Source: Sporosarcina sp. FSL K6-1522 (GTDB taxonomy: Bacteria > Bacillota > Bacilli > Bacillales_A > Planococcaceae). From it: a stretch of DNA of 64,000 nt. Under the pieces are notes generated by a model that had not been told where the DNA came from, made no database searches, and was given only the letters and a program-made list of their open reading frames with translations. Numbering within the stretch: position 1 is the first letter of the stretch; each line of letters begins with the position of its first letter. The stretch lies in the NCBI RefSeq assembly GCF_038622445.1, contig NZ_CP152019.1, positions 2,578,501-2,642,500 on the forward strand, given 5' to 3'. The position numbers and the translations under genes were made by a program. Shown here piece by piece: positions 29,476-40,797 of this stretch.

Positions 29476-31827
29476 ATGTTGATAGATTCAATGAAAAGAT
29501 GGACTGTAAATCGGCCGGATGAACAGCTAGTTGCCACATTGGCAAATGCGCTTGCTATTCCATCCGTCCATGCGAAAATATTAGCTTCAAGAGGGATTAC
29601 GGATGTAGAGGAAGCGAAAGCGTTTTTACATATGGATGTGAGCTCCATGCATAACCCGCACTTACTCTATGATATGGACAAAGCAGTCTCGCTCATTGAA
29701 GATGCAATTGTGTCAGATCAGAAAATCGCTGTTTATGGCGATTATGATGGGGACGGTGTAACGAGTGTAACCGTGTTGATGACAGCATTGGAGGAGTTAG
29801 GGGCGGACGTCTTCTTTGCTATTCCGAATCGCTTTACGCATGGTTATGGACCGAATAAGGAATTATTCCGCGAGTTACATGAAAAGGGCACATCTCTAAT
29901 TATCACTGTCGATAACGGCATTTCAGGTGTCGATGAAATTGCTTATGCCAAATCGCTCGGTATGGATGTGATTGTTACTGATCACCATGAAATCGGTGAG
30001 GTGTTGCCTCCGGCTGATGCCATTCTTCATCCAAGGCATCCGGCAGGGGCGTATCCATTCGGAGAACTCGCTGGAGTGGGGGTAGCATTCAAACTGGTTT
30101 GTGCGTTACTAGATGACGTACCGCTCGAATTGCTGGAACTTGTGGCAATTGGAACGGTTGCGGATCTTGTGCCACTGCGAGACGAGAATCGTTATTTTGT
30201 GAAGGAAGGCATTCAGCAGATGCGGACATCGAAGCGTCCGGCGATTCAAGCGCTTGCGCGGGTTGCTGGTGTGGAGCAATCGACGTTGTCAGAGGAATCC
30301 ATAGGCTTCATGATTGGGCCGCGCCTCAATGCTGCAGGACGCCTTGGCGATGCAGACCCGGCTGTTGAGTTACTAAAGACGGAAGACTTAGCTACGGCGC
30401 TAGCATTGGCAAATGAATTAGATGCGTTGAATAAAGAGCGACAAGGCATTGTGTCGACCATTACAAAAGAGGCAGAAGACATGATTGCGGCGATGTATGG
30501 AGAAGCGATACCACATGTGCTTGTTATCGCGGGTGAGGGTTGGAATGCAGGTGTTGTCGGCATCGTTGCTTCGCGGTTGACAGAAAAGTATTATCGTCCA
30601 TCGATTGTGTTGTCAATCGATACGGAAAAGGGCACTGCCAAAGGGTCGGCACGTAGCATTTCTGGCTTTGATATGTTTGTTGAACTATCGAAAAATGCGC
30701 AACTGCTATCTCATTTTGGCGGACATCAGATGGCGGCGGGTATGTCGCTTGCCATTGCAGATGTCGAGCAGTTGCGTGCCAAGTTGAATGAGCAGGCGCA
30801 GGCCGTGTTGACAGCGGAATTGCTGTCTCCAGAACTGCATATTGACGTACCGTTATCGATTGAAGAGATTGATGTGAATGTGTTGGAGTCGCTCGAACTG
30901 CTTCGTCCATTTGGTATGGCCTTTGCGAAACCCGTCTACTTGTTGGATGAGTTATCGGCCGCCTCGGTGCGAAAAATTGGTGCAGCTAAAAATCATCTGA
31001 AGTTAGAAGTAACAGATGGAGAGCAGACACTAGATACGATTGGATTCGGACTTGGTCATATTGCAGATCAGTTGACACCGGGTGTGAAATTATCTGTTGC
31101 GGGGGATTTACAAGTAAATGAATGGAATGGCCATAAAAAGCCACAGTTGTTAATTGGGGATATACGTTCAGATGAATGGCAGCTATTTGACTTGCGTGGG
31201 GTACGTGAACCGTCTAGATGGCTACCGACGATTCCAGTTGAGCGTACACTATTCGCGGCGTTTCAAGAGCAGACAGTGGTGCATTTCCAATCTGTATTGA
31301 AAGGGATTGCCATTCATTTAGTGGGCAAGTCTGCAATGGTGGAGGCAGAAAATCTTGTTTTGCTTGATATACCAAACGATGCGCAACAGTTGGAAGAGCT
31401 TGTGAGGGCGATGAATCCGAATCGAATTTATGCCCATTTTTATGCGGCAGAATCTAAGTATTTTGATGGCATTCCAGAACGTGAGCAGTTTGGCTGGTAT
31501 TATGGATTTTTGAAAAAGCGCGGTACTTTTGACATTACGAAAAACGGTGAACAGTTAACGCAACATAAAGGATGGAAGAAAGAAACGGTCTATTTTATGT
31601 CAAAGGTGTTTTCTGAGCTTGGATTTGTTAAGATAGAGAATGGTGTAGCTTCTTTTGTAGAGCCAGTTGGCAAGCGAGATTTGTCTGAAGCGCCATCCTA
31701 CCAGGAGCGGCAACTACAGATTGAATTGGAAAAGAGGCTGCTCTATGCATCTTATATGGAATTGAAACAATGGTTCGATGGCGTAAGGCAAGAAACCATC
31801 GACAAGGAGGAACAGGTATGGATTTGA
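29476..31827 (+). CDS. recJ: Single-stranded-DNA-specific exonuclease RecJ
   Basis: DHH-family 5'-3' exonuclease for recombination and repair. Motifs [20 protein letters not shown] and TDHHEIGE are in the DHH domain; [11 protein letters not shown] marks the DHHA1 domain. About 783 aa, with the extra C-terminal domain found in Bacillus RecJ. AAGGA is 8 bp before ATG 29476; GTG 29470 is possible. The 3' end overlaps apt by 10 bp. Confidence 0.95.
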   Translation: MLIDSMKRWTVNRPDEQLVATLANALAIPSVHAKILASRGITDVEEAKAFLHMDVSSMHNPHLLYDMDKAVSLIEDAIVSDQKIAVYGDYDGDGVTSVTVLMTALEELGADVFFAIPNRFTHGYGPNKELFRELHEKGTSLIITVDNGISGVDEIAYAKSLGMDVIVTDHHEIGEVLPPADAILHPRHPAGAYPFGELAGVGVAFKLVCALLDDVPLELLELVAIGTVADLVPLRDENRYFVKEGIQQMRTSKRPAIQALARVAGVEQSTLSEESIGFMIGPRLNAAGRLGDADPAVELLKTEDLATALALANELDALNKERQGIVSTITKEAEDMIAAMYGEAIPHVLVIAGEGWNAGVVGIVASRLTEKYYRPSIVLSIDTEKGTAKGSARSISGFDMFVELSKNAQLLSHFGGHQMAAGMSLAIADVEQLRAKLNEQAQAVLTAELLSPELHIDVPLSIEEIDVNVLESLELLRPFGMAFAKPVYLLDELSAASVRKIGAAKNHLKLEVTDGEQTLDTIGFGLGHIADQLTPGVKLSVAGDLQVNEWNGHKKPQLLIGDIRSDEWQLFDLRGVREPSRWLPTIPVERTLFAAFQEQTVVHFQSVLKGIAIHLVGKSAMVEAENLVLLDIPNDAQQLEELVRAMNPNRIYAHFYAAESKYFDGIPEREQFGWYYGFLKKRGTFDITKNGEQLTQHKGWKKETVYFMSKVFSELGFVKIENGVASFVEPVGKRDLSEAPSYQERQLQIELEKRLLYASYMELKQWFDGVRQETIDKEEQVWI

Positions 31828-32330
31828 AGGAATATGTGACGATTGTACCGAACTATCCGAAAGAGGGCATTAGTTTTAAGGATATTTCAACCATTATGGA
31901 TAATGGTAAGGCTTATAAATATGCAACGGACGAAATTGTTAAGTATGCGAAGGAATTGGGGACAGATATTATCGTTGGTCCAGAGGCACGCGGTTTTATC
32001 ATCGGTTGTCCAGTTGCTTATGCACTTGAAGTTGGTTTTGCTCCAGTTCGTAAACCTGGGAAGTTGCCACGAGAAACAATTGAAGTGGAATATGATTTGG
32101 AATATGGGACAGATACATTAACAATTCACAAAGATGCCATAAAGCCAGGGCAACGTGTACTCATCGTCGATGATTTACTAGCGACAGGTGGTACAGTCGA
32201 AGCAACGATTAAACTTGTAGAAAAGCTTGGTGGCGTTGTTGCAGGCTGTGCGTTCATCATCGAACTCTCTTACTTAAGCGGACGTGAAAAGTTGAAAGGT
32301 TACAACACGCGTTCATTGATCACATACTAA
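31818..32330 (+). CDS. apt: Adenine phosphoribosyltransferase
   Basis: Salvages adenine to AMP using PRPP. The PRPP-binding motif [13 protein letters not shown] is near residue 115; the N-terminus reads [18 protein letters not shown]. 170 aa, standard. AAGGAGGAAC precedes ATG 31818 inside the recJ end, so the genes are coupled. Confidence 0.97.
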   Translation: MDLKEYVTIVPNYPKEGISFKDISTIMDNGKAYKYATDEIVKYAKELGTDIIVGPEARGFIIGCPVAYALEVGFAPVRKPGKLPRETIEVEYDLEYGTDTLTIHKDAIKPGQRVLIVDDLLATGGTVEATIKLVEKLGGVVAGCAFIIELSYLSGREKLKGYNTRSLITY

Positions 32331-32378
32331 AAAAAAGCGCAAGCGCCTGTTCAGGCGCTGGAGTCTAGACAACTAAAA
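32331..32378 (+). repeat. Short GC-rich 3'-end repeat, copy 2
   Basis: Begins right after the apt stop: AAAAGCGCAAGCGCCTGTTC then AGGCGCTGGAGTCTAGACAA. It is a more compact version of the element after minD and has a perfect AGCGCCTG-TT-CAGGCGCT palindrome. Confidence 0.7.
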
Positions 32379-32380
32379 AA

Positions 32381-32411
32381 GGTCCTCCGCACGAAAAGCG
32401 GAGGATTTTTC
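32381..32411 (+). terminator. Intrinsic terminator after apt
   Basis: TCCTCCGC/GCGGAGGA stem with a 7-nt loop and a T run. Confidence 0.9.
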
Positions 32412-32501
32412 TATATGTAGGTACTTTACAGATGGATGCATTTATACATACAATAAGAATATTATTATTTTTTTGCGGAAAAGGTCGAAAGGGGTAAAGA
32501 C

Positions 32502-34700
32502 ATGGCGAAAAATCGTGACATGACGGCAGAAGAGTTATTTGCACTAATCGGCTCCTATATGAATGAAGAACATGTAGCGTTTGTCCAAAAAGCATACGAG
32601 GTTGCAAAATCTTCGCATGAAGGACAGTTTAGAAGTTCAGGGGAGCCATATATCCTTCATCCGATTCAAGTTGCGGGTATTCTAGCTGAATTGCAAATGG
32701 ATCCTTCAACGGTTGCTGCAGGATTTCTTCACGATGTTGTGGAGGATACAGATGTCGATCGAGAAGACATTATCCGTGATTTCGGAGAAGAAGTCGCGAT
32801 GCTCGTTGATGGCGTCACAAAGTTGGATAAGCTAAAGTTCAAATCGAAAGAAGAGAAACAGGCTGAGAACCATCGAAAAATGTTCATAGCGATGGCGCGG
32901 GACATTCGTGTCATTCTGATTAAATTAGCAGACCGTTTGCATAATATGCGGACATTGAAGCATGTTTCGGAAGAAAAACAACGTCGTGTGGCAGCTGAAA
33001 CGTTAGAAATCTTTGCACCACTTGCACATCGACTCGGTATTTCTGCGATTAAATGGGAATTAGAAGACACGGCATTACGTTATTTAAACCCTCAACAATA
33101 TTATCGAATTGTTAATATGATGAAGCGCAAGCGTGTTGAGCGTGAAAATTATTTGGATAATGTGATGGAGCAAATTAAGACGGAAATCGGTGAGATGGAT
33201 ATTGCTGCCGATCTTTCAGGCCGTCCAAAACATTTATATTCCATTTATCGAAAAATGATTATTCAGAAGAAGGAGTTCAATGAAATTTATGATCTCCTTG
33301 CTGTTCGAATCATTGTTTCCAGTATTAAAGACTGCTATGCGGTACTTGGGAGTATTCATACGCTGTGGAAACCAATGCCTGGCAGGTTTAAAGATTATAT
33401 TGCTATGCCGAAACAGAATTTATACCAATCAATCCATACGACGGTTGTAGGGCCAGCGGGTGATCCCCTTGAGGTGCAGATTCGAACGGAAGAGATGCAC
33501 AAAATTGCCGAGTTTGGGGTAGCTGCACATTGGGCGTACAAAGAAGGCAAGACATTAATGGCGAATCCGAGTGATATTGATTCGAAATTGACATGGTTTA
33601 GGGAGATATTGGAGATTCAAAACGAATCCTCAAACGCTGAGGAATTCATGGAGTCTTTAAAATTCGATTTGTTTTCGGATATGGTGTACGTGTTTACACC
33701 AGACGGTGATGTCATTGAACTTCCAGCAGGTTCGGTGCCGATTGACTTTGCGTATCGCGTCCATTCAGAGGTCGGGAATCGAACAATTGGTGCCAAGGTC
33801 AATGGCAAAATGGTGCCACTCGATTCGGAACTTTTTACAGGCGATATTATTGAAATTTTAACCTCTAAACAATCATTTGGGCCAAGTCGCGATTGGCTGA
33901 AAATTGCTAATACATCACAGGCAAAAAACAAAATTCGTCAATTTTTCAAGAAGCAACTTCGTGATGAAAACATTATCAAAGGTCGCGAGATGATTGAAAA
34001 AGAAATAAAAGCACAAGAATACGATATAAAAGCCGTGTTAACGCAAGAAAATATTAACCGTGTGATTGATAAATTCAGCTTTACATCCGAAGAAGATATG
34101 TGTGCGGCTGTTGGCTTCAACGGTATTACAGCACAGCAAGTTGTCAATCGACTTGCGGAGAAAATGCGTAAAGAGCGTGAACAGCAAGATACCATTGATA
34201 AAATTGTGTCCGATATGAAAGTCGCTCAACCAGAAAAAGTGACTGAGTCAGGTGTGATTGTTAAAGGCATCGAAAACTTATTAATCAGACTGTCTAAATG
34301 TTGTAACCCGATACCAGGCGACGATATTGTCGGTTTTATTACAAAAGGTCGAGGCGTTTCCGTCCACCGTACGGACTGTCCGAACATTGTAACGAGTGAA
34401 GAGGATAAGGATCGTATTATTGACGTCGAGTGGGCACTTGGTTCTCCAACGAATAAAAAAGAGTTCCAAGTCGATATCGAAATTACGGGATATGATCGAT
34501 TGGGCTTGCTCAATGAAGTGATGATGGTAGTTGCTGAAACGAAAACGCCGATGGTAGCGGTGAGTGGCAAAGCTGATCGTGAAAAAATTGCACATATGAA
34601 TTTGACGATTAAAATTACGGATATTGATCATTTACACAAAATTGTCGACCGAATCAAACAAATTCGAGACATCTATTCGGTCCAAAGAATTATTAATTAA
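32502..34700 (+). CDS. relA: Bifunctional (p)ppGpp synthetase/hydrolase Rel
   Basis: Stringent-response enzyme. HD hydrolase domain with FLHDVVEDT near residue 77, synthetase domain with [11 protein letters not shown] near 310, TGS domain ([17 protein letters not shown]), zinc-finger region with adjacent cysteines ([11 protein letters not shown]) and a C-terminal ACT domain. 732 aa, as in B. subtilis. ATG follows GAAAGGGG. The apt-relA-dtd order is conserved. Confidence 0.97.
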   Translation: MAKNRDMTAEELFALIGSYMNEEHVAFVQKAYEVAKSSHEGQFRSSGEPYILHPIQVAGILAELQMDPSTVAAGFLHDVVEDTDVDREDIIRDFGEEVAMLVDGVTKLDKLKFKSKEEKQAENHRKMFIAMARDIRVILIKLADRLHNMRTLKHVSEEKQRRVAAETLEIFAPLAHRLGISAIKWELEDTALRYLNPQQYYRIVNMMKRKRVERENYLDNVMEQIKTEIGEMDIAADLSGRPKHLYSIYRKMIIQKKEFNEIYDLLAVRIIVSSIKDCYAVLGSIHTLWKPMPGRFKDYIAMPKQNLYQSIHTTVVGPAGDPLEVQIRTEEMHKIAEFGVAAHWAYKEGKTLMANPSDIDSKLTWFREILEIQNESSNAEEFMESLKFDLFSDMVYVFTPDGDVIELPAGSVPIDFAYRVHSEVGNRTIGAKVNGKMVPLDSELFTGDIIEILTSKQSFGPSRDWLKIANTSQAKNKIRQFFKKQLRDENIIKGREMIEKEIKAQEYDIKAVLTQENINRVIDKFSFTSEEDMCAAVGFNGITAQQVVNRLAEKMRKEREQQDTIDKIVSDMKVAQPEKVTESGVIVKGIENLLIRLSKCCNPIPGDDIVGFITKGRGVSVHRTDCPNIVTSEEDKDRIIDVEWALGSPTNKKEFQVDIEITGYDRLGLLNEVMMVVAETKTPMVAVSGKADREKIAHMNLTIKITDIDHLHKIVDRIKQIRDIYSVQRIIN

Positions 34701-34716
34701 TGAGAAGGTGTACAAA

Positions 34717-35157
34717 ATGAAAGTGGTATTACAAAGATCAGGCCCGGCCTCGGTACAAGTTGATGGGGAAGTGACGGGCTCGATTGATAAAGGCTATGTG
34801 CTACTCGTCGGCATTACCCACACGGATACAGAGGAAGATGTCGATTACGTGGCAAAGAAAATCGCAGGGCTGCGTTTATGGGAAGATGCCGAAGGGAAGA
34901 TGAATCGCTCAATCGATGAGGTGAACGGTTCGATTTTGTCCATCTCTCAGTTTACACTGTATGGAGATGTTAAAAAAGGGCGCCGTCCTAGCTTTATAGA
35001 GGCGGCTAGACCTGAACAAGCCAAGCCGCTGTGGGACTATTTTAACGCACAGCTTCAAGCGGAAGGGCTGCAAGTTGAAACGGGTATTTTCGGCGCGATG
35101 ATGGATGTCGAGCTCGTCAATGATGGTCCAGTGACGATTATTGTAGAATCAAAATGA
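34717..35157 (+). CDS. dtd: D-aminoacyl-tRNA deacylase
   Basis: Removes D-amino acids and glycine mischarged on tRNA. Signature motifs SQFTLYGD and NDGPVT are present. 146 aa. ATG 34717 with GAGAAGG upstream; it starts 16 bp after the relA stop. Confidence 0.96.
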   Translation: MKVVLQRSGPASVQVDGEVTGSIDKGYVLLVGITHTDTEEDVDYVAKKIAGLRLWEDAEGKMNRSIDEVNGSILSISQFTLYGDVKKGRRPSFIEAARPEQAKPLWDYFNAQLQAEGLQVETGIFGAMMDVELVNDGPVTIIVESK

Positions 35158-35162
35158 TAAAG

Positions 35163-35194
35163 AAAAGGACTTTCCTGCGCGGAAAGTCCTTTAT
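35163..35194 (+). terminator. Intrinsic terminator after dtd
   Basis: AAAGGACTTTCC/GGAAAGTCCTTT stem with a 5-nt loop and T-rich tail. Confidence 0.9.
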
Positions 35195-35292
35195 TTTGGC
35201 ATGGCTTGGTTCGCAGAGATTGTCAGCGCAAAGTGTGAAACTGTCCGTGCAAGTTGTCGAATTACCAGTACAAGCCCCATACCTACCCACAC

Positions 35293-35345
35293 AAAAAGCC
35301 ACTTCATTTATCAGGAAAAAATCCCGTCGATGAAGCGGCTTTTTA
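35293..35345 (-). terminator. Terminator for the SH3b amidase gene (possibly bidirectional)
   Basis: AAAAAGCC-n-CTTCAT paired with ATGAAG-n-GGCTTTTT, with A/T tracts on both sides. It lies beyond repeat copy C relative to the minus-strand amidase. Confidence 0.7.
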
Positions 35346-35419
35346 GGTTGCATGACCAACATCCTGTTGGCCCTGGGCTCGAAAAAAATCTGGACGCAAT
35401 TACGTCGAGGCGTAATTGA
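35345..35419 (+). repeat. Structured intergenic repeat, right-end fragment C
   Basis: Contains GGTTGCATGA, the hairpin CCAACA-tcc-TGTTGG (35356-35370) and the right palindrome AATTACGTCGAGGCGTAATT. Relative to copy B the hairpin has both partners changed (CCTACA/TGTAGG to CCAACA/TGTTGG). The end of the element is 3 bp from the stop codon of the minus-strand amidase. Confidence 0.85.
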
Positions 35420-35422
35420 TGA

Positions 35423-36943
35423 TTAATTCGAATTAAAGTATTTGAGTAACCCTTTATAAATACCATGTGCGGCTTGCTCACGGAACATGTCTGTTGTAAT
35501 GGCTCGTTCTTCAGATGCGTTCGAGAGGAAGCCGAGTTCAATCAGGATGGCGTCTTGCTTGTTTTCCCGAAGCACTAAGAAATCTGCAGGTTGTGCTCCT
35601 CGATTGCGTAGGTTGACAGTCGAAGCCAGTCCTTTATTCACTGCCGTAGCGAGTGCTCGTTGCGAACTATGTGTGTAATAGGTTGTGAAGCCTGTAATCG
35701 ATGTATCTAAGTTGGCATCGTAATGCACGCTAATGAAGGCGTCAGCTTGATGTTGTTGGCTGATAGCAACCCGTTTTCTCAGGGAGACAAAGGTATCGGA
35801 TTCGCGTGTCATGATGACATTTGCTCCAGCTGCTTTCAGTTTGGCAGCTAATAGTTCTGCAGTTAGAAGAGTGATGCCTTTTTCATCGGTCCCACGTGCA
35901 CCTGTTGTGCCACGATCATTGCCGCCGTGTCCAGCATCTATGACAAGCGTCAGCCCTTTTAGTGTGCCAGGTACGCGTGCAGTTTTTGGTTTTTTGGCAG
36001 ACTTTGTCGCTACTGTATCGTCTGTTGAAACAACCCATTTGGCAACAAATGCGGTTTTACCTGATGGCAATGATACTTTATACCAGTCACCTTCTTCTCC
36101 GATGATCGCAAGCTTGTCTCCCGCGTCTACACGCAAAACAGTTTGTGACGAAGTTGTAGCGGCTTCACGAATATTTGTGCCGTTGGATAAGATTGTCACA
36201 GTTTTTGTAGCTTTTTTTTCAGATGTTTGCTTTTTTTGCGTAAAGAGCGTTCCGTGGAACGAATAGACCCAGCCTTCTTGCTTTTTATCGACGGCTATGC
36301 GGACCCAGTTGCCATCGACTTCTTTGACAGCATACGTTTCCCCTTTATGAATGAGCCCAACACGCTTCGATGACAGGTCGGCTTTATTTCGCACATTCAG
36401 CGTATTGACAGATACGGTGAAGGAATCAGGTGTTGTTACTTTCGTATTCGTTGTTGGTATAGCCTGTTCCGTTGCTTCTGAAATGTAATCGGTATGTACC
36501 CAACCTTCTGTGCCGTTCACAATAATGGCGGCCCACTCGCCGTCCCTTTCAGTCAAAACGGCTTTTTCACCAGCATTCATGCGATCGAGTACAGCAGAAT
36601 CGATAGAAGGACCAGATCGTACATTTAAGCCGTTAACACGGGCAACGATTGTTTTGTTGTCCGCGGTGACTGTAGTTGCTGAAGTTGTTAACCATGAGGC
36701 AACCCAGCCGGATTGATTGCCGAATGCTATTTGGAACCAGTCACCGGATATAGCAGTGACATTGATGCGCTCGCCTTTTTTTAATGAGCCGATGACTGTA
36801 TATGTCAACCCAGGACCAGAGCGAACTTGAAGTGATTTCGTATCGACGATGACCGTTTGCGTTTCGGCAGAAGCCGATGGAACTTCGTGGAATACACTGA
36901 ACAAAAGGATGACCGTAAGAATCCATTTACTCGTTTTTAACAA
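35423..36943 (-). CDS. Secreted SH3b-repeat N-acetylmuramoyl-L-alanine amidase (YrvJ-like)
   Basis: Signal peptide (KTSKWILTVILLFSVFHEV...ASA), four tandem bacterial SH3 domains (about residues 30-330), then an Amidase_3 domain (about 335-506) that cuts the peptide from muramic acid. Zinc and catalytic residues are recognisable in IDAGHGG, SVHYDA and LIELGF. Start TTG 36943 is preferred: GGGGGA lies 6 bp ahead and the signal peptide begins there; upstream in-frame codons would add a non-signal extension. The location between dtd and hisS matches yrvJ in B. subtilis. Confidence 0.9.
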   Translation of the reverse strand: MLKTSKWILTVILLFSVFHEVPSASAETQTVIVDTKSLQVRSGPGLTYTVIGSLKKGERINVTAISGDWFQIAFGNQSGWVASWLTTSATTVTADNKTIVARVNGLNVRSGPSIDSAVLDRMNAGEKAVLTERDGEWAAIIVNGTEGWVHTDYISEATEQAIPTTNTKVTTPDSFTVSVNTLNVRNKADLSSKRVGLIHKGETYAVKEVDGNWVRIAVDKKQEGWVYSFHGTLFTQKKQTSEKKATKTVTILSNGTNIREAATTSSQTVLRVDAGDKLAIIGEEGDWYKVSLPSGKTAFVAKWVVSTDDTVATKSAKKPKTARVPGTLKGLTLVIDAGHGGNDRGTTGARGTDEKGITLLTAELLAAKLKAAGANVIMTRESDTFVSLRKRVAISQQHQADAFISVHYDANLDTSITGFTTYYTHSSQRALATAVNKGLASTVNLRNRGAQPADFLVLRENKQDAILIELGFLSNASEERAITTDMFREQAAHGIYKGLLKYFNSN

Positions 36944-37012
36944 AATATCATCCCCCTTATGAATCCATTGTAAAAGGTTTATGAACAAAAAACCACAATC
37001 AATTGAAAAAGG

Positions 37013-37041
37013 TTGACACTCGGGGAATGAATCATTAAGAT
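37013..37041 (+). promoter_or_regulatory. Sigma-A promoter for the hisS-aspS leader
   Basis: TTGACA, 17-bp spacer, TAAGAT; expected start near 37048. Confidence 0.85.
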
Positions 37042-37047
37042 TATGTT

Positions 37048-37330
37048 GAATCAACAATATATTTATTTGTCGAAGACATGGAAAGTAGTTGTATAAGGAT
37101 CTGACAAGAGAGGGACGGACGTGGCTGAAATCCATCCTACAGGACTGTACAGTGAAAAACACCATCGAGGCTCTGTGCTGAACGATATAAATTTAGTAGG
37201 TGCAGACGGAACCGGCCGTTATCCGGATTTTGAGTGGGCGCGCAAGCTAGATGTGCCAATTTGGGTGGAACCACGGAAGCTATTAAGGCTCTCGTCCCTT
37301 GCATAAGCAAGGGATGGGGGTCTTTTTTTA
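37048..37330 (+). promoter_or_regulatory. T-box leader of hisS-aspS
   Basis: Untranslated tRNA-sensing leader. The T-box core GGGTGGAACCACG is at 37263-37275, followed by a terminator hairpin TCCCTTGC-ATAA-GCAAGGGA (37295-37314) and a T tract to about 37328. Position before hisS implies that uncharged tRNA-His is sensed; the specifier codon could not be fixed by eye. Confidence 0.88.
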
Positions 37331-37421
37331 TCTTGCAGCGTGGTTGTATCGAGATAAGGCAGAAGGATGTCATGGATTAGCCGGACTTGCCCACGTACTT
37401 TATTTAGAAAGGGGAATACTT

Positions 37422-38696
37422 ATGAACTTTAAAGTGCCAAGAGGAACACAGGATCTTTTGCCATCCGAAACATGGAAGTGGCAAAAAGTCGAGAAAATCA
37501 TTAATGATACATGTGATGTGTATCGGTACAAGGAAATTCGTACACCGATGTTTGAACAAACGGAACTGTTTCAGCGAACAGTTGGGGATACGACGGATAT
37601 CGTTCAAAAAGAGATGTACACTTTTACAGACCGCGGCAATCGTTCGTTGACGCTTCGACCTGAAGGAACAGCAGCGGTTGTCCGTTCGTTTGTAGAGCAT
37701 AAAATGTTTGGTTATCCAGACCAGCCTGTTAAATTGTACTATACAGGACCAATGTTCCGCTACGAGCGTCAACAAGCAGGGCGTTATCGTCAATTTGTCC
37801 AGTTCGGTGTAGAAGCAATTGGTAGTGCGGATCCAGCAATTGATGCGGAAGTCATTGCATTGGCGATGGATGTCTACAAACGTGCAGGATTGACGGAGCT
37901 AAAATTGGTTATCAACTCTCTTGGAGATACAGACTCCAGGAAAGAGCACCGAGATGCACTTGTTGTACACTTCAGCCCGCATATCGGTGAATTCTGTGCA
38001 GATTGTCAATCGAGAATTGAGAAGAATCCATTACGCATTCTCGATTGTAAAGTCGACAGTGGCAATCCACTTATCGCGACAGCACCATCTCTTGCGGATT
38101 ATTTGAATGAAGAATCAGCAGGGTACTTTGCAACTGTACAAAGCTATCTTGATGACGCAGGAATTCCTTACGTAGTGGACGCCAACTTAGTGCGTGGATT
38201 GGATTATTATAACCATACGGCATTTGAAATCATGAGTACATCAAGTGGTTTCGGAGCCATCACAACGCTATGTGGTGGTGGACGATACAATGGCCTTGCA
38301 GAGGAAATCGGTGGACCACCTGCACCAGGTATCGGTTTTGCGATGAGTATTGAACGTTTACTACTCGCAATGGCAGCAGAGGGCAAAACATTTACAGACG
38401 AGCCAGTACTTGATGTCTATGTTGTGACGCTTGGCGAAGGTGCGCGACGTCCAGGCTTTAAATTGCTTGGTGAATTACGAGCAGCGGGAATCCGTGCAGA
38501 TATGGACTATATGGATCGTAAAATGAAGGCGCAGATGAAATCAGCCGATCGCCTCGATGCGAAAACGGTGATTATTATCGGAGAAGATGAAGTGGCGGAA
38601 GGTGCCGCTCAATTAAAAGACATGGCAAATGGTACACAAGAAAAGGTACCTTTGGCAGGACTTGTAGCAAAAATTCAAGCAACATTGATGGACTAA
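37422..38696 (+). CDS. hisS: Histidyl-tRNA synthetase
   Basis: Class II synthetase with [17 protein letters not shown]-terminus, motif 2 near [13 protein letters not shown] and the histidine-specific [13 protein letters not shown] near residue 260. 424 aa. ATG 37422 follows AAAGGGG; longer in-frame upstream sequence runs into the T-box and is not translated. Confidence 0.97.
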   Translation: MNFKVPRGTQDLLPSETWKWQKVEKIINDTCDVYRYKEIRTPMFEQTELFQRTVGDTTDIVQKEMYTFTDRGNRSLTLRPEGTAAVVRSFVEHKMFGYPDQPVKLYYTGPMFRYERQQAGRYRQFVQFGVEAIGSADPAIDAEVIALAMDVYKRAGLTELKLVINSLGDTDSRKEHRDALVVHFSPHIGEFCADCQSRIEKNPLRILDCKVDSGNPLIATAPSLADYLNEESAGYFATVQSYLDDAGIPYVVDANLVRGLDYYNHTAFEIMSTSSGFGAITTLCGGGRYNGLAEEIGGPPAPGIGFAMSIERLLLAMAAEGKTFTDEPVLDVYVVTLGEGARRPGFKLLGELRAAGIRADMDYMDRKMKAQMKSADRLDAKTVIIIGEDEVAEGAAQLKDMANGTQEKVPLAGLVAKIQATLMD

Positions 38697-38714
38697 GAGA
38701 GGCGGATGACAGCA

Positions 38715-40481
38715 ATGCAACGGACACATTATTGTGGTGACTTAACAGAACAAGCAATCGGAGAAACAATTACACTAAAAGGGTGGGTACAGAAAAGACG
38801 GGATCTCGGCGGCGTTATTTTCGTTGACGTACGAGATCGTTCAGGTATCGTACAAGCAGTCTTTAACCCAGATATTTCAGCAGAAGCACTTGCAACTGCG
38901 GACAAACTACGTAACGAATACGTTGTTGAAATTACAGGGAAAGTGATTGAGCGACAAGAAAGTCAAAAGAATCCGAAAGTAAAAACAGGTTCAATTGAAG
39001 TGCAAGTCGAAGAAGTAACAATCATCAATGAAGCGAAAAACCCACCGTTTATGATTGAAGATGAGACGGATGTTAACGAAGAAATTCGACTGAAATATCG
39101 CTACCTTGACTTGCGTCGTCCGAAATTGGCGAACGTCTTCAAATTGCGTTCGGATATTACGAAAACAGTGCGTAATTTCCTAGATGACGAAGGATTCATG
39201 GAAGTGGAAACACCGATTTTAACAAAATCAACACCGGAAGGCGCACGTGACTACCTCGTACCGAGCCGTGTACATGAAGGTGAGTTTTACGCTCTGCCAC
39301 AATCACCACAACTATTCAAACAGATGTTAATGGTGTCTGGTTTCGACCGTTATTACCAAATTGCACGCTGTTTCCGTGATGAAGACCTGCGCGCTGATCG
39401 TCAGCCGGAATTCACACAAATTGATATGGAAATGAGTTTCATGTCAATGGAAGAAATTATCGAATTGAACGAGCGCTTAATGCAGAAAGTGATGAAAGAT
39501 GTTAAAGGCATCGACGTGGAAATTCCATTCAAACGTCTGCCATATGATGAAGCAATGGCGCGTTTTGGTTCTGATAAACCAGATACACGTTTCGGTATGG
39601 AATTGACGGATGTCTCAGAAGTAATGAAAGAGTCATCATTCAAAGTATTCGCGGGAGCAGTTGAAGCGGGACAACAAGTGAAGCTGATCAATGCAAAAGG
39701 GTTAGCGGATCAGTATTCACGTAAAGATATCGATGCGCTTACAGAGTTTGCAGCACTTTACGGTGCAAAAGGACTTGCATGGTTGAAAGTCGATGAAGAC
39801 GGTTTTAAAGGGCCGATTGCTAAGTTCTTTGAAGGCGAAGAAGGTGCGGCATTGAAAGCGGCGGCAAACGCTGAAGCAGGGGACTTACTATTGTTCGTAG
39901 CGGACAAAAAGAGCGTCGTTGCAGATGCACTTGGCGCACTTCGTTCTAAATTTGGAAAAGACCATAACCTCATCGATGAATCGAAATTCAATTTCCTATG
40001 GGTAACAGAGTGGCCGTTATTTGAATACGACGAGAAAGCAGGTCGTTATTCTGCAGCGCATCATCCGTTCACAATGCCGGCTGACGTGGAAGAGCTTGTA
40101 ACGAGCCCTGAAACAGTGAAAGCACAAGCATATGACCTCGTATTGAACGGTTATGAGCTTGGCGGCGGATCACTCCGTATTTACGAGCGTGATGTGCAAG
40201 AAAAAATGTTCAAGGCGCTTGGGTTTACTCAGGAGCAAGCTCAGGAACAATTTGGCTTCCTACTTGACGCATTTGATTATGGAACACCACCACATGGCGG
40301 ATTGGCATTCGGACTCGATCGAATTGTTATGTTGCTTGCGGGCTCAACAAACTTGCGTGATACAATCGCATTCCCGAAAACAGCAAGTGCTAGCTGCTTG
40401 TTGACATCGGCACCGGACCATGTGGACGACAAACAACTGGCGGAGCTAGGCGTTCTTGTGATGTCGAAAAACAAAAAGTAA
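38715..40481 (+). CDS. aspS: Aspartyl-tRNA synthetase
   Basis: N-terminal OB fold ([19 protein letters not shown]), class II catalytic core with [19 protein letters not shown] and C-terminal [11 protein letters not shown]; the bacterial GAD insertion is present. About 588 aa. ATG 38715 is preferred because GAGGCGG abuts the ATG at 38706. Operon partner of hisS, so also under the T-box. Confidence 0.97.
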   Translation: MQRTHYCGDLTEQAIGETITLKGWVQKRRDLGGVIFVDVRDRSGIVQAVFNPDISAEALATADKLRNEYVVEITGKVIERQESQKNPKVKTGSIEVQVEEVTIINEAKNPPFMIEDETDVNEEIRLKYRYLDLRRPKLANVFKLRSDITKTVRNFLDDEGFMEVETPILTKSTPEGARDYLVPSRVHEGEFYALPQSPQLFKQMLMVSGFDRYYQIARCFRDEDLRADRQPEFTQIDMEMSFMSMEEIIELNERLMQKVMKDVKGIDVEIPFKRLPYDEAMARFGSDKPDTRFGMELTDVSEVMKESSFKVFAGAVEAGQQVKLINAKGLADQYSRKDIDALTEFAALYGAKGLAWLKVDEDGFKGPIAKFFEGEEGAALKAAANAEAGDLLLFVADKKSVVADALGALRSKFGKDHNLIDESKFNFLWVTEWPLFEYDEKAGRYSAAHHPFTMPADVEELVTSPETVKAQAYDLVLNGYELGGGSLRIYERDVQEKMFKALGFTQEQAQEQFGFLLDAFDYGTPPHGGLAFGLDRIVMLLAGSTNLRDTIAFPKTASASCLLTSAPDHVDDKQLAELGVLVMSKNKK

Positions 40482-40525
40482 TTTGCTATGGGAAGAGCGA
40501 ACGAAAAAATGTTTTTGTGAAGTCA

Positions 40526-40554
40526 TTGAATTGCCTGACAATACATGATAAGAT
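40526..40554 (+). promoter_or_regulatory. Sigma-A promoter for 6S RNA
   Basis: TTGAAT, 17-bp spacer, TAAGAT, with no start codon downstream before the RNA gene. Confidence 0.75.
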
Positions 40555-40564
40555 ACTTGTAATA

Positions 40565-40746
40565 CAAATCCTGAAGTGTTCGTTATTTGCCCATCAGTTT
40601 TGACCGAACATTCTATCGTCGGGAGTCCGCATTTTGATTAGGATGACACGCCCTCTAGGGGGACGCCAAAGTAATCGGGTAGGACACCCACCTGCTGAAA
40701 TTGCAGGTTCAAAACGATACTACAAAGACGGCACATTCGGGATTTG
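40565..40746 (+). ncRNA. ssrS: 6S RNA candidate
   Basis: Non-coding transcript unit between aspS and tcdA, with its own promoter and terminator. The ends pair as expected for the closing stem of 6S RNA: AAATCCTGAA at the start with TTCGGGATTT at the end. Length about 182 nt fits. B. subtilis carries 6S-1 RNA near this neighbourhood, by recall. The central bubble was not verified by folding. Confidence 0.7.
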
Positions 40747-40761
40747 TTTTTACTTGACTAT

Positions 40762-40797
40762 CACCCTCTCCGTAAAGCGTCGGAGAGGTTTTTTTTA
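40762..40797 (+). terminator. Intrinsic terminator after the 6S RNA
   Basis: ACCCTCTCCG/CGGAGAGGT stem and an eight-T tract that runs into repeat copy D. Confidence 0.88.

Noticed and set aside
35811..36266. 151-aa plus-strand ORF within the amidase gene
   Set aside because: Antisense shadow of a four-SH3b amidase with clear domains on the minus strand.
37299..37421. N-terminal extension of HisS
   Set aside because: It begins inside the T-box terminator; ATG 37422 with AAAGGGG matches HisS proteins.
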